64,000 nucleotides of DNA from positions 7,641 through 71,640 of the forward strand of contig DAOUKH010000061.1 of the NCBI GenBank assembly GCA_034421515.1, given 5' to 3'. The notes under the pieces were generated by a model. That model did no database searches. It was not told where the DNA came from and was given only the letters and a program-made list of their open reading frames with translations. This DNA is from DAOUKH01 sp034421515 (GTDB lineage: Bacteria > Chloroflexota > Dehalococcoidia > SHYB01). This document shows positions 25,713 through 33,468 of the stretch, one piece after another (position 1 is the stretch's first letter; every line of letters begins with the position of its first letter). Made by a program: the position numbers and the translations under genes.

Positions 25713-26150
25713 ATGCCGACCTACAAACGCCTCTTCATCGCGTGGTTCTTTGTCCCTCTCCATCGCTTCTTGTTCCGCCTCACCGGTGGCCGCATGCTGG
25801 GTCGCTTGGAGGGCGAAGGCGCCCTCGTTCTTGTGACCAAGGGACGCAAGAGCGGCAAGTCCCGCGCGCAACCCCTGATGTACTTCCAGTTCGAAGAGGC
25901 CGGCGACATCATCGTCATTGCCTCCAACTACGGCCAGGACCACCACCCCGCTTGGTACTTGAACCTCGCCGCCGACTCGAACGTCACCGTCGAGATTACC
26001 GGCGAGCGCTTCCCGGCCAAGGCTCACGTTACCCAGGGCGAAGAGCGCACTGTCCTCTTCGACAAGGTGTGCGCGGCCAATTCCCGCTTCGCCACCTACC
26101 GCGCCGGCACCGACCGCGAGATCCCCGTCGTCGCGCTGCGGCGCGCATAG
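25713..26150 (+). CDS. Deazaflavin (F420)-dependent nitroreductase-family protein, copy 1
   Basis: A 145-residue Ddn-type split-beta-barrel protein. The F420-phosphate-binding signature VTKGRKSGKSRAQPLMYF is at residues 40-58 and the HHPAWYLNLAADSNVTVEI block at about 77-96. Ddn-family enzymes use reduced F420 to reduce nitro groups, quinones or enones at the membrane; the N-terminal hydrophobic helix (RLFIAWFFVPLHRFLFRL) fits membrane association. ATG at 25713 has AAAGGAG upstream. A close paralogue starts 548 bases later, formed by tandem duplication. Confidence 0.85.
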   Translation: MPTYKRLFIAWFFVPLHRFLFRLTGGRMLGRLEGEGALVLVTKGRKSGKSRAQPLMYFQFEEAGDIIVIASNYGQDHHPAWYLNLAADSNVTVEITGERFPAKAHVTQGEERTVLFDKVCAANSRFATYRAGTDREIPVVALRRA

Positions 26151-26156
26151 CCGTCC

Positions 26157-26237
26157 CTGCCGGACGCAACCGTGGAGCCGCCGGCAGTCCTCGACGTCAT
26201 GGAGGCCGAGGCGGCCGCCCTTGAAGCGCTATCCTGA
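26157..26237 (+). pseudogene. Truncated 5' remnant of the maleylpyruvate-isomerase-like gene
   Basis: The 81 bases after copy 1 of the Ddn-like gene match the first part of the gene at 26705, in the same relative position and frame: both encode PDAxVEPxxVxDVMEAEA. The remnant begins with CTG instead of GTG and ends with a stop after 26 codons. It marks the junction of a tandem duplication whose unit was the reductase gene plus the start of the following gene. Confidence 0.8.
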
Positions 26238-26260
26238 AAGTGGGTGAGGAGGCAAAGGAA

Positions 26261-26698
26261 ATGCCGACCTACAGACGCCTTCTGATCTTGTGGTTCTTTG
26301 TCCCGTTGCACCTCTTCCTTTTCCGCCTCTCCGGTGGCCGAATCTTTGGCCGTTTGGAAGGGGATGGCAGTCTCATCCTCGTGACCAGGGGACGCAAAAG
26401 CGCGAAGCGGCGCGCCACACCCTTGTTGTACTTCGAGGTTGGTGAACCTGGGGAATACATCGTCGTCGCCTCGAACTACGGCCAAGACCATGACCCCGCC
26501 TGGTTCCTGAACGTCGTCGCGGAACCGCAGGTGTCCGTCGAAATCACCGGAGAACGCTTCGCAGCCGAGGCTCGCGTCGCCGAGCGCGAAGAAGGCATCG
26601 CGCTCTATGACAAAGTGGCTGCCGCGAATTCCCGCTTCGCAGCCTATCGTGCTGCTACCGAACGCGTGATTCCGGTCGTCGCGCTTCGGCGCGCCTAG
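26261..26698 (+). CDS. Deazaflavin (F420)-dependent nitroreductase-family protein, copy 2
   Basis: Paralogue of the gene at 25713, also 145 residues and collinear throughout: MPTYRRLLILWFFVPLHLFLF at the N-terminus, VTRGRKSAKRRATPLLYF at the cofactor site, HDPAWFLNVVAEPQVSVEI after it. The ATG at 26261 aligns with copy 1 and has GAGGAGG eight bases upstream; the in-frame start at 26240 is rejected. The substitutions (for example SGKSRAQ to SAKRRAT) are spread along the gene, so the duplication is not recent and the copies may have different substrates. Followed after six bases by the GTG of the next gene. Confidence 0.85.
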   Translation: MPTYRRLLILWFFVPLHLFLFRLSGGRIFGRLEGDGSLILVTRGRKSAKRRATPLLYFEVGEPGEYIVVASNYGQDHDPAWFLNVVAEPQVSVEITGERFAAEARVAEREEGIALYDKVAAANSRFAAYRAATERVIPVVALRRA

Positions 26699-26704
26699 CG
26701 GTCC

Positions 26705-27538
26705 GTGCCGGACGCTGCCGTGGAGCCCCGGGAAGTCTTCGACGTCATGGAGGCCGAGGCGTCGGCCGCCGAGGCTTTCCTTGAGCGGCTACCCACCGAA
26801 GGCCTCGACGAACCCTCCCCTTGCCAGGGTTGGTCAGTCGGGGACGTCCTCGCGCATTTGACCCTGGGGTCCCGCGCTTACATTTCCCGTATTCGTAGAG
26901 CGCTCGGCGAGATTTCCCCAACCCAGCGCCGCACATCCGGTCCAGGCCGGGAATTGATTGCCTCCGAGGCCCGCCGCATCCGTATCGAGGCGGGCGCCGC
27001 CCTCACCGAAAACTTCAAGCTCGGCAACGCCGAATTGGCCGCCTTTTTTCGCGGTCTTTCGCCCGAAAACCTAAATGCCAAACTCCGCGTCGCCGGACTC
27101 GACACCGGGGCCTGGTTCTTCGCCGCTCTGCGCGTCGCCGAGCTCTCAATTCATGGCTGGGATATACGCCGCTCCTTCGATGCCTACGTCCGACTTTCCG
27201 AGCCCGCCGCTACCGTTCTTGCTGACGTCCATCTGCCTCTCTTCGTTGCCCTTGCAGTCAGGCCCGCCGAACACGAGCTGCGCGACGGCCATTTCCGCTT
27301 CGATTTGTTCGGCCCGGCGCGCACCTTGGGCCTGCGCCTGGAAGCCGGTGCGCCGACCCTGGCGCCGGTCTCGCCGTCGGCGGACGCCGACGCCGCCCTT
27401 GGCATGGCGGCGGCCGACTTCGCCCTGCTGCTGTACGGCCGCGTCGGCTACGACGCGCTTCTGGAAGAGGGACGCCTGTCGGTAGAGGGCGACTTCGGGC
27501 TCGCCGCCGCCTTCGGGCGTCTGTGCCGGGGAATCTAG
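26705..27538 (+). CDS. Maleylpyruvate isomerase / mycothiol-dependent-type DinB-fold protein
   Basis: A 277-residue protein of the actinobacterial-type maleylpyruvate isomerase N-terminal (DinB-like) family. The helical-bundle start EAFLERLPTEGLDEPSPCQGWSVGDVLAHLTLGSRAY carries the CxGWxVxDxxAHL signature with its metal-ligand His; RVAELSIHGWDIRRSF is the second signature, with another His. The C-terminal part (from about 200) resembles an SCP2-like domain. Family members are metal-dependent and often use low-molecular thiols; the substrate here is unknown. Start is GTG. It is the last gene of a three-gene plus-strand unit and converges on the SDR gene. Confidence 0.75.
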   Translation: MPDAAVEPREVFDVMEAEASAAEAFLERLPTEGLDEPSPCQGWSVGDVLAHLTLGSRAYISRIRRALGEISPTQRRTSGPGRELIASEARRIRIEAGAALTENFKLGNAELAAFFRGLSPENLNAKLRVAGLDTGAWFFAALRVAELSIHGWDIRRSFDAYVRLSEPAATVLADVHLPLFVALAVRPAEHELRDGHFRFDLFGPARTLGLRLEAGAPTLAPVSPSADADAALGMAAADFALLLYGRVGYDALLEEGRLSVEGDFGLAAAFGRLCRGI

Positions 27539-27550
27539 GCCTGCCGCCCT

Positions 27551-28249
27551 CTACCAGGGGATCGGCTTGCCGTCGCGGAAGAACCCGCCGTTGGGGCCAT
27601 CGGCGGGAAGTGTCGCCAGCCACACGATCCCTTCCGCCGCCTGGCGTGCGCTCAGCGGCGCCGACGGCCCGCCCATGCGCGTCCGTGCCCAGCCGGGACA
27701 GGCGGCGTTGACCTTCACGTCGCCGCGCACCTCCGAGGCCAGCTTCACCGTCAGGGCGTTCAGCGCCGCCTTCGAGACCCCGTAGGCCACTGCCCCTGAA
27801 ATACCGCCGGCGAAGGCCCCCAACTGCGACGATACGTTCACCACGCGGCCGTAGCGCCGCAGCTGCATCGTCGGGACGAATGCCTGGCACGCCCACATGG
27901 CTCCCAGGACGTTGACATCAAAGGCGCGCCGCATTGTCTCCTCGCCGATGGTCAAGACCTCGCCGGTGGGGAAGACGCCGGCGTTGTTCACCAGCACGTC
28001 GATCTGCTCCCCCTCGTCCAACAGGCGCTCCGCGGCCTCAGTGACCGATTGCCGCGAACTCACGTCCATCGTCGTGCCCACGGCGTCGATCTTCTCGTGC
28101 CGCAGCTCTTCGACCGCTTCCTGGACCGAGGTGGGATCACGGCCGGCGACTATGACGCGACGTCCCAGCCGACCCAGCCCCCGGCAGACTTCGAGTCCGA
28201 TGCCGCGGTTGCCGCCAGTGACGAGAGCCGCGCCGGGCTCGCCGGTCAT
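27551..28249 (-). CDS. Short-chain dehydrogenase/reductase (SDR) family oxidoreductase
   Basis: A 232-residue classical SDR. The nucleotide-binding TGGNRGIGLEV (residues 11-21), the NNAG strand, catalytic Ser in VNVSSQLGAF and the YGVSK catalytic Tyr/Lys pair are all present, followed by CPGWARTRMGG. Arg at the end of beta-2 (AGRDP) suggests NADP(H) preference. It starts at 28249 with an ATGA overlap to the stop of the FrnE-like gene, so its translation depends on ribosomes finishing that gene. Confidence 0.92.
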   Translation of the reverse strand: MTGEPGAALVTGGNRGIGLEVCRGLGRLGRRVIVAGRDPTSVQEAVEELRHEKIDAVGTTMDVSSRQSVTEAAERLLDEGEQIDVLVNNAGVFPTGEVLTIGEETMRRAFDVNVLGAMWACQAFVPTMQLRRYGRVVNVSSQLGAFAGGISGAVAYGVSKAALNALTVKLASEVRGDVKVNAACPGWARTRMGGPSAPLSARQAAEGIVWLATLPADGPNGGFFRDGKPIPW

Positions 28250-28860
28250 TCGCCGCCTTCCTGGAGCAGACGTTCCATCACCTGCTCGAAGACCGCGAAC
28301 GGCTGCGCGCCTTGCAGCAGGAAACGTTCGTTGAAGATGAAGGCGGGCACGCCGCCGATGCCAAGCTCCCGCGCCACTTCGATCTGGTAGTCGACACGCT
28401 CGCGGTAGGTCCGGGTGACCGCGGCGGCGCGGAGCAGGTTGGCCTCGAGACCGACGCTTCCGCCAATCTCTGCCAGGACGGCGTCGTCGCCGATGTCTTT
28501 GCCGTCCACCCAGTAGGCGTGGAGCACGGCGCGGTGAAACTCGTCCAGCTTGTCTTGGTCGCGGGCGAACTCGGCGGCTTCCAGCGCGAGCCGTGAGTTG
28601 GATACGACGTCGCGGAAGTTCATCTCAAGGCCCGCATCCTGGGCCATCGCTCGGAGCCGGGCGCGGGACTCGGCGGCGCGTTCCTTGGAGTGGCCCAGCG
28701 ATCCGCCTTCGGGCGGCAGCTCGGGGTGCAACTCGAACGCCCGCCACTTGATCTCGACGTCGTAGCCGTTCTGCAGCCTGTCGACCCGGTCCAGGGCGAT
28801 ATAGCAGAAGGGTCAGATGTAGTCCGAGAAGACGACCACCGAGATGGGGCTGGAACTCAT
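28246..28860 (-). CDS. FrnE/DsbA-family thioredoxin-fold oxidoreductase with in-frame TGA (candidate selenoprotein)
   Basis: A 204-residue DsbA-like protein of the FrnE branch (protein disulfide/2-hydroxychromene-isomerase superfamily) if the in-frame TGA at 28815-28813 is read through. The ATG at 28860 has GGGAGG at 28867-28872, six bases upstream. Residues 8-15 are the family strand VVVFSDYI, the TGA is codon 16, then PFCYIALDRVDRL; homologues have CPFC or CPWC exactly there. The frame then continues without a stop through EIKWRAFELHPELPPEG to GIGGVPAFIFNERFLLQGAQ, the cis-Pro region, and ends in ATGA overlap with the SDR. Selenocysteine insertion at the redox centre is the best reading; a C-to-U-equivalent sequencing error or a pseudogene are alternatives. 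An automatic caller would report only the part from 28731. Confidence 0.65.
28777..28815 (-). promoter_or_regulatory. Candidate bacterial SECIS element after the TGA
   Basis: Reading the minus strand from the TGA at 28815, 24 bases follow and then a small loop CGG. Flanking it, CCTG (28795-28792) pairs with CAGG (28780-28777) and GAC (28791-28789) with GTC (28785-28783), leaving a two-base bulge on the 3' side. Distance to the loop and the G in the second loop position fit the loose bacterial SECIS pattern. Stem is short, so confidence is limited. Confidence 0.4.
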
Positions 28861-28914
28861 GCCATGCCTCCCTCGCGGCAGTATACATGCCGTCCCGCCG
28901 GGCGCAGCCTCCGC

Positions 28915-29931
28915 CTACAGGAGCAGCATCGCGTCGCCGAACGAGTAGAAGCGGTACCGCTCACGGACGGCCTCCGCGTAGGCGGCGTCGATAAGCTGCT
29001 TGCCGGCAAAGGCGCTCACCAGCATGAGCAGCGTGGAGCGGGGCAGATGGAAGTTCGTAATCATGGCGTCGGCGGCGCGGAACTCGTGGCCGGGCAGTAT
29101 CATCAGCCCCGTGTCGCCCCGGTAGGCTTCCACCTTCCCGTCTTCCCTTGCCGCAGACTCCAGCGTCCGCACCGACGTCGTACCCACCGCAACGACGCGC
29201 CCTCCGCGTGCGCGGGCCTGCGCGATGGTCTGTGCCGTCTCCGGCGGCAGGACGGCGTACTCGGTGTGGATTCGATGCTCGCGGGGATCGTTGACCTCGA
29301 CCGGTCGGAAGGTGTCCAGGCCGACGTGCAGGGTGACGTAGGCCAACTCCACCCCGCGCTCTGCCAGCCGTTCTATCAGGCCCGGCGTGAAGTGCAGCCC
29401 GGCCGTCGGTGCGGCGGCGCTGCCTTCCTCCCGCGCGTAGACGGTCTGGTACCGCTCGGGGTGGGCGAGGGGTTCGTGGATGTAGGGCGGCAGTGGCGCC
29501 TCGCCGCACGCGGCGATAAGCGCCTCGTCCTCCAGCCGGACCTCGAACAGGCCGTCGTCGCGCCGCATGCCGAGCTCGATCCCATAGCTGCGGCCTCCCC
29601 CTTCAATCGACAGGAACGACCCCGGCCGCAGGCGGCGGGAAGGCCGGGCAAGCGCGAGCCACCATCCGCTTTCCCCGCGGCGCAGTAGCAGGAGGTCGAC
29701 CGCGCCGCCGGTCGACTTGCGGGCATGGAGCCGCGCCGGAATCACGCGGCTGTCGTTGACGATCAGCAGGTCGCCGGCCTCGAGCAGGTCAGGCAGGTCG
29801 AGGAAGCGGCGATGTGCCAATGAGCCGTCCGCCTGCCGGACTACGAGGAGCCGGGCGTGGTCGCGCGGCTCGATGGGGCGCTGCGCGATGAGTTCCGCAG
29901 GAAGGTCGTAGTCGAAGTCCGAAGTCCGCAT
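28915..29931 (-). CDS. queA: S-adenosylmethionine:tRNA ribosyltransferase-isomerase
   Basis: A 338-residue QueA, which transfers the ribosyl group of SAM to preQ1 in tRNA to form epoxyqueuosine. Recognisable blocks are FDYDLPAELIAQRPIEPRDHARLLV at the N-terminus, LVVNDSRVIPARL-like NDSRVIPARLHARK, the PTAGLHFTP motif, VTLHVGLDTFRPV and TNFHLPRSTLLMLVSAFAG. ATG at 29931 starts the conserved MRTSDFDYDL; the longer frame from 30003 overlaps tenA. No tgt or queG neighbour here. It lies between tenA and the FrnE-like gene on the same strand. Confidence 0.96.
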   Translation of the reverse strand: MRTSDFDYDLPAELIAQRPIEPRDHARLLVVRQADGSLAHRRFLDLPDLLEAGDLLIVNDSRVIPARLHARKSTGGAVDLLLLRRGESGWWLALARPSRRLRPGSFLSIEGGGRSYGIELGMRRDDGLFEVRLEDEALIAACGEAPLPPYIHEPLAHPERYQTVYAREEGSAAAPTAGLHFTPGLIERLAERGVELAYVTLHVGLDTFRPVEVNDPREHRIHTEYAVLPPETAQTIAQARARGGRVVAVGTTSVRTLESAAREDGKVEAYRGDTGLMILPGHEFRAADAMITNFHLPRSTLLMLVSAFAGKQLIDAAYAEAVRERYRFYSFGDAMLLL

Positions 29932-29963
29932 CGTTTGCAGGAGCAGCTCCGCTCCAGGCCCGG

Positions 29964-30632
29964 TCACGCCGGCCATTGTTCCCTGGTGAGTCCCATCTCC
30001 CAAAACTCGTACTCGTAGCGGCTGCTCATCAGGAAGACCTCTTCGAGGCGGGCCCGCTCGACGGCGGAGACATCTTGCCCCAGTTGGTCGAGGTAGCCGC
30101 GCAGCCAGTCGGACAGGGCTTTAAAGTCGTCGGAGGCGTAGGTCTGGATCCACTCGGCGTAGGGGTTCGACTCCGACGTGTCGCCTTCGTCGGCCAGCTT
30201 CCGGCCGATTTCGTAGTAGCCCCATTGGCAGGGGAGCAGTGCCGCGGCGATCTCCTTCACCGACCCCTGGTAGGCGACGGAGAGCAGGAAGTTGGTATAG
30301 CCCGCCGTCCCCGGCGCGATCTCGGCTTGCTCCAGTTCTGCGGGGCTGATGCCGAACCCGGCGCAGTACCGCCGATGGAGGTCCATCTCCTCCGCGAGCG
30401 TGGCGTGGAGCAGGCCGGCGAACCGCGTCATGCCTTCCAGGTCCGGCGCCTTCGCGCTCGCCACCGCGAGGACGCGCGAGTAGTCGATGAGGAACCGGTA
30501 GTCCTGGACGAGGTAGAACTTGAAGCTCTCCAGGGGCAGGGTTCCGTCGCCGAGCCCGGTGACGAACGGATGGGAAAAGATCCGGTCCCAGACGGGGCCG
30601 GCGTGGCGGCGAAGGTCGTCGGAGAGGCTCAT
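29964..30632 (-). CDS. tenA: Thiaminase II / aminopyrimidine aminohydrolase TenA
   Basis: A 222-residue all-helical TenA that hydrolyses 4-amino-5-aminomethyl-2-methylpyrimidine for thiamin salvage. The active-site Cys is in LLPCQWGYYEIG, with the conserved HPFVTGLGDGTLP start, QDYRFLIDYSR and the C-terminal EYEFWEMG containing the catalytic Glu. A TATACT box lies nine bases before the ATG, so the transcript is probably nearly leaderless; no TPP riboswitch fits in the 60-base gap to acpS. Confidence 0.94.
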   Translation of the reverse strand: MSLSDDLRRHAGPVWDRIFSHPFVTGLGDGTLPLESFKFYLVQDYRFLIDYSRVLAVASAKAPDLEGMTRFAGLLHATLAEEMDLHRRYCAGFGISPAELEQAEIAPGTAGYTNFLLSVAYQGSVKEIAAALLPCQWGYYEIGRKLADEGDTSESNPYAEWIQTYASDDFKALSDWLRGYLDQLGQDVSAVERARLEEVFLMSSRYEYEFWEMGLTREQWPA

Positions 30633-30641
30633 GGGCGCCCT

Positions 30642-30686
30642 AGTATAGCGCCGCCGATAGACTCCCTCGGCAGCCCTCCCTATAAT
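30642..30686. promoter_or_regulatory. Divergent -10 boxes for tenA and acpS
   Basis: On the minus strand TATACT at 30647-30642, on the plus strand TATAAT at 30681-30686 with a TAGACT -35-like box at 30658-30663 (17-base spacer). Predicted starts fall at or within three bases of the tenA ATG and of the acpS GTG, so both transcripts would be leaderless or nearly so. Confidence 0.55.
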
Positions 30687-30692
30687 CGCGGC

Positions 30693-31058
30693 GTGCTGAC
30701 CACCGGCGTGGACATCGTCGAGATCGACCGCGTGGAGCGGGCCGTGGCCCGGGGCGGCGACCGCTTCCTAAACCGCATCTACACCGAGGCCGAGATCGCC
30801 CTCTACCGCGAGCGGCCGTCGGAGTTGGCGGCCCGCTTCGCGGGGAAAGAGGCGGTGATGAAGGCCCTCGGCACCGGCGCGCGCGGCGTCGGCTGGCGCG
30901 AGATCGAGATCATCCCCAACCGGCGGGGGAAGCCGGTCGTGGTGCTGCGGGGACGGGCGCAGGAGCGGGCCCGTGCGCTCGGCCTCGATGACCTCGCCAT
31001 CAGTCTCTCCCACTCGAAAGAGTTCGCCGTCGCGTCCGTCGTGGGAGCCCGGTCATAG
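30693..31058 (+). CDS. acpS: Holo-[acyl-carrier-protein] synthase
   Basis: A 121-residue AcpS that attaches the 4'-phosphopantetheine arm of CoA to acyl carrier protein. The Mg2+-binding Asp is in TGVDIVEIDRVERA and the second metal Glu in FAGKEAVMKALG; LSHSKEFAVASVV closes the fold. GTG at 30693 gives the normal N-terminus; the upstream frame runs through tenA antisense. It begins a plus-strand run including CoA-synthesis genes, a sensible grouping because CoA is its substrate. Confidence 0.93.
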   Translation: MLTTGVDIVEIDRVERAVARGGDRFLNRIYTEAEIALYRERPSELAARFAGKEAVMKALGTGARGVGWREIEIIPNRRGKPVVVLRGRAQERARALGLDDLAISLSHSKEFAVASVVGARS

Positions 31059-31077
31059 CTAGCGGGAGGCCTTCAGC

Positions 31078-32637
31078 GTGAGAGTCGTCACCGTCGACGA
31101 GATGCGCCGTATCGAAGCGGAGAGCGAAGCCCGTGGCGTCTCCACGGCGCAGCTGATGGAGAATGCCGGACTGGCCGTCGCCGAGCAGGCCCGCGACGCC
31201 TTGGGCGACCTCAAGAGCGAGCACGTCGTCGTGCTCGTGGGCCCCGGTAACAACGGCGGCGACGGCCTCGTCGCAGCCCGCCACCTCGACGACTGGGGGG
31301 CGCGCGTTCACGTCTATGTCTGCGGCGAGCGCCCCGCCAACGATCCCCATCTCGAAACGCTGCGCGACCGCGTCGCAGACGTCCGTGAAATCCGCACCGA
31401 CGCACCGTCGGCCGAGCTGCGCCGGGCCCTGGACAATGCTGCCATGGCCATCGACGCCATGCTCGGTACCGGCCGTTCCAGACCGTTGCAGGGTCCCATC
31501 GCCGCTGCTTGCGGCGCCCTGACCGAGGCCAAGGCGGCGCGGCGCGGCCCCTTCATCCTCGCCCTCGACGTGCCTACGGGCCTCGACGCCGATACCGGCG
31601 CGGTCGACCCCGCCACGCCAGCTGCGGAGGCGACCGTCGCCCTCGGCTATCCCAAGGTCGGACTCTTCCTTTTCCCCGGCGCAGAGCGCGTGGGACATCT
31701 TTCCGTAGCGGACATCGGCATCCCCGCCGGCCTCGACGCGGATGCCGGCCTGGAGGTCGCCTCCCCCGATTGGGTCGGCGCGCGGCTGCCCGACCGCCCG
31801 ATCTCGGCCAACAAGGGCTCCTTCGGCAAGACACTCATCGTCGCGGGTTCGGCGAGCTTCATCGGGGCGGCCAACCTTGCCTGTGCCGGGGCCGTGCGCT
31901 CCGGCGCGGGCCTGGTCACTTTGGCCGTGCCGCGCAGCCTCATCCCCGCGGTCGCCGCGGCTTTGCCTGAGGTCACCTACGTCCCCCTCGACGAGACCGC
32001 GTGGGGCCAAGTGGACGGTCCGAGCGGCGCGGCGCGGGTACTCGAAGCGCTGCCAGGCTATGACTCGGCGCTTGTCGGCCCCGGCCTTGGGCAAGGTGAA
32101 GGCTCCGTCGCGCTGGTCAACGGGCTCGCCGAGGGCATCGGGGGCGTGCCCGGAGTCCGTTTGGCGCTCGACGCTGACGCGCTCAACATCCTCTCGCGCA
32201 TGAACAAGTGGTGGACGAAGCTCCCCGGGGCGGTGGTCACGCCGCATCCCGGCGAGATGGGCCGCCTGACCGGCCGCTCCGTCGAGGCGGTCCAGTCAAG
32301 CCGCATCGAGGTCGCCCGCTCCGCAGCCGAGGAATGGGGCGCTGCCGTCCTGCTCAAGGGCGCCTACAGCGTCACCGCGCTCGCCGGGGAGCGGACGGTC
32401 ATCAACCCCTTCGCCAATCCCGCCCTCGCGACGGCGGGGACGGGCGACGTGCTTGCCGGCGTCGTGGCATCGCTCTTGGCCCAGGGCCTGCCGCCGTTCG
32501 ACGCCGCGGTCGCCGGCGCCTACCTGCACGGCGCCGCGGGCGAGGAGGTGCGCGGCGCGCTCGGTGACGCGGGCGCGGCGGCCTCCGACCTGCCGCTCCG
32601 CATTCCGCCGGTCATGCAGAGTCTCCGCAGCGCGTGA
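31078..32637 (+). CDS. nnr: Bifunctional NAD(P)H-hydrate epimerase / ADP- or ATP-dependent dehydratase
   Basis: A 519-residue repair enzyme for hydrated NADH/NADPH. The N-terminal YjeF epimerase half has MRRIEAESEARGVSTAQLMENAG and VGPGNNGGDGLVAARHL; the C-terminal ribokinase-like dehydratase half (from about 225) has NKGSFGKTLIVAGS, LDADALNILSR, VVTPHPGEMGRL and the NPFANPALATAGTGDVLAGVV signature with its catalytic Asp. Start GTG at 31078, 19 bases after acpS, the common acpS-nnr arrangement. Confidence 0.94.
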   Translation: MRVVTVDEMRRIEAESEARGVSTAQLMENAGLAVAEQARDALGDLKSEHVVVLVGPGNNGGDGLVAARHLDDWGARVHVYVCGERPANDPHLETLRDRVADVREIRTDAPSAELRRALDNAAMAIDAMLGTGRSRPLQGPIAAACGALTEAKAARRGPFILALDVPTGLDADTGAVDPATPAAEATVALGYPKVGLFLFPGAERVGHLSVADIGIPAGLDADAGLEVASPDWVGARLPDRPISANKGSFGKTLIVAGSASFIGAANLACAGAVRSGAGLVTLAVPRSLIPAVAAALPEVTYVPLDETAWGQVDGPSGAARVLEALPGYDSALVGPGLGQGEGSVALVNGLAEGIGGVPGVRLALDADALNILSRMNKWWTKLPGAVVTPHPGEMGRLTGRSVEAVQSSRIEVARSAAEEWGAAVLLKGAYSVTALAGERTVINPFANPALATAGTGDVLAGVVASLLAQGLPPFDAAVAGAYLHGAAGEEVRGALGDAGAAASDLPLRIPPVMQSLRSA

Positions 32638-32670
32638 CCTCTTTCCAGAAGAGAGGCCCGGCGCATCCCG

Positions 32671-32676
32671 TATAAT
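32671..32676 (+). promoter_or_regulatory. -10 box before coaX
   Basis: Perfect TATAAT, predicted start near 32683, leaving a 12-base leader that just accommodates a GGAG ribosome site before the ATG at 32695. No convincing -35 at 16-18 bases. Confidence 0.45.
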
Positions 32677-32694
32677 GGCCGCTGGAGCGGCGGC

Positions 32695-33468
32695 ATGCTT
32701 CTGGCGGTTGACATTGGGAACACCAATATCACCTTCGGCGTCTTCGAAGGCGATTCCATCAAGGCGACCTGGCGTATGGCCACCGAGGTGCATCGCCAGA
32801 CCGACGAGTACGCCGCGCTCTGCATGACGCTCCTCGGCTACCACGGCGTCCCGATCGAGGCGCTGGACAAGGGAATCGTGAGCAGCGTCGTGCCCCCACT
32901 GACTCATAATTTCGAGGAGTTCTTCGAGCGCTACCTGAACATCAAGGCCATGGTCGTCGGGGCCGGCATCAAGACAGGGATGCGCATCTTGTACGAAAGC
33001 CCCCGCGATGTCGGGGCCGACCGCGTGGTGCAGGCCGTGGCCGCCAACCGGCTCTACGGCGCGCCCGTGATCGTCCTCGACTTTGGCACCACGACGGTGC
33101 TCGATGCCGTGAACGAGCACGGCGACTACCTTGGCGGCGCGATCGCGCCGGGGATCAACCTCGCCGCCGAGGCACTCTACGAGCGCGCCTCCAAGCTACC
33201 CCGCATCGAGGTCGTCCGTCCCCGCACCGCCATTGGCCGCAACACCGTCGCCAGCATGCAGTCTGGGCTCTACTTCGGCTACATTGGCCTCATCGAGGGC
33301 CTGGTCAACCGCTTCCAGCGCGAGCTGGGCGGCGCCGCCAAGGTCGTCGCCACCGGCGGCCTCAGCTTCCACATCGCCGACGACACCAATCTGATCGACG
33401 AGGTCAACGACGACCTCCTGCTGCTCGGTCTGCGCATGATCCATGAGATGAACGAGAGCCGGTCATGA
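32695..33468 (+). CDS. coaX: Type III pantothenate kinase
   Basis: A 257-residue CoaX, the ASKHA-fold kinase for the first step of CoA synthesis. Signatures: LAVDIGNTNITFGVF at the N-terminus, DVGADRVVQAVAAN (substrate and catalytic Asp region), VLDFGTTTVLDAV and GGAIAPGINLAAEAL. Type III enzymes are not feedback-inhibited by CoA and use K+ or NH4+. Overlaps coaBC by the ATGA junction at 33465-33468, so the first three CoA steps are coupled. Confidence 0.96.
   Translation: MLLAVDIGNTNITFGVFEGDSIKATWRMATEVHRQTDEYAALCMTLLGYHGVPIEALDKGIVSSVVPPLTHNFEEFFERYLNIKAMVVGAGIKTGMRILYESPRDVGADRVVQAVAANRLYGAPVIVLDFGTTTVLDAVNEHGDYLGGAIAPGINLAAEALYERASKLPRIEVVRPRTAIGRNTVASMQSGLYFGYIGLIEGLVNRFQRELGGAAKVVATGGLSFHIADDTNLIDEVNDDLLLLGLRMIHEMNESRS

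Noticed and set aside
28246..28731. Short FrnE-like gene starting at an internal TTG (28731)
   Set aside because: It would lack the thioredoxin active site; ribosome site and family N-terminus are at 28860, upstream of the TGA.
30633..30692. TPP riboswitch upstream of tenA
   Set aside because: The gap is only 60 bases and contains promoter boxes; no CUGAGA or similar THI-box sequence.
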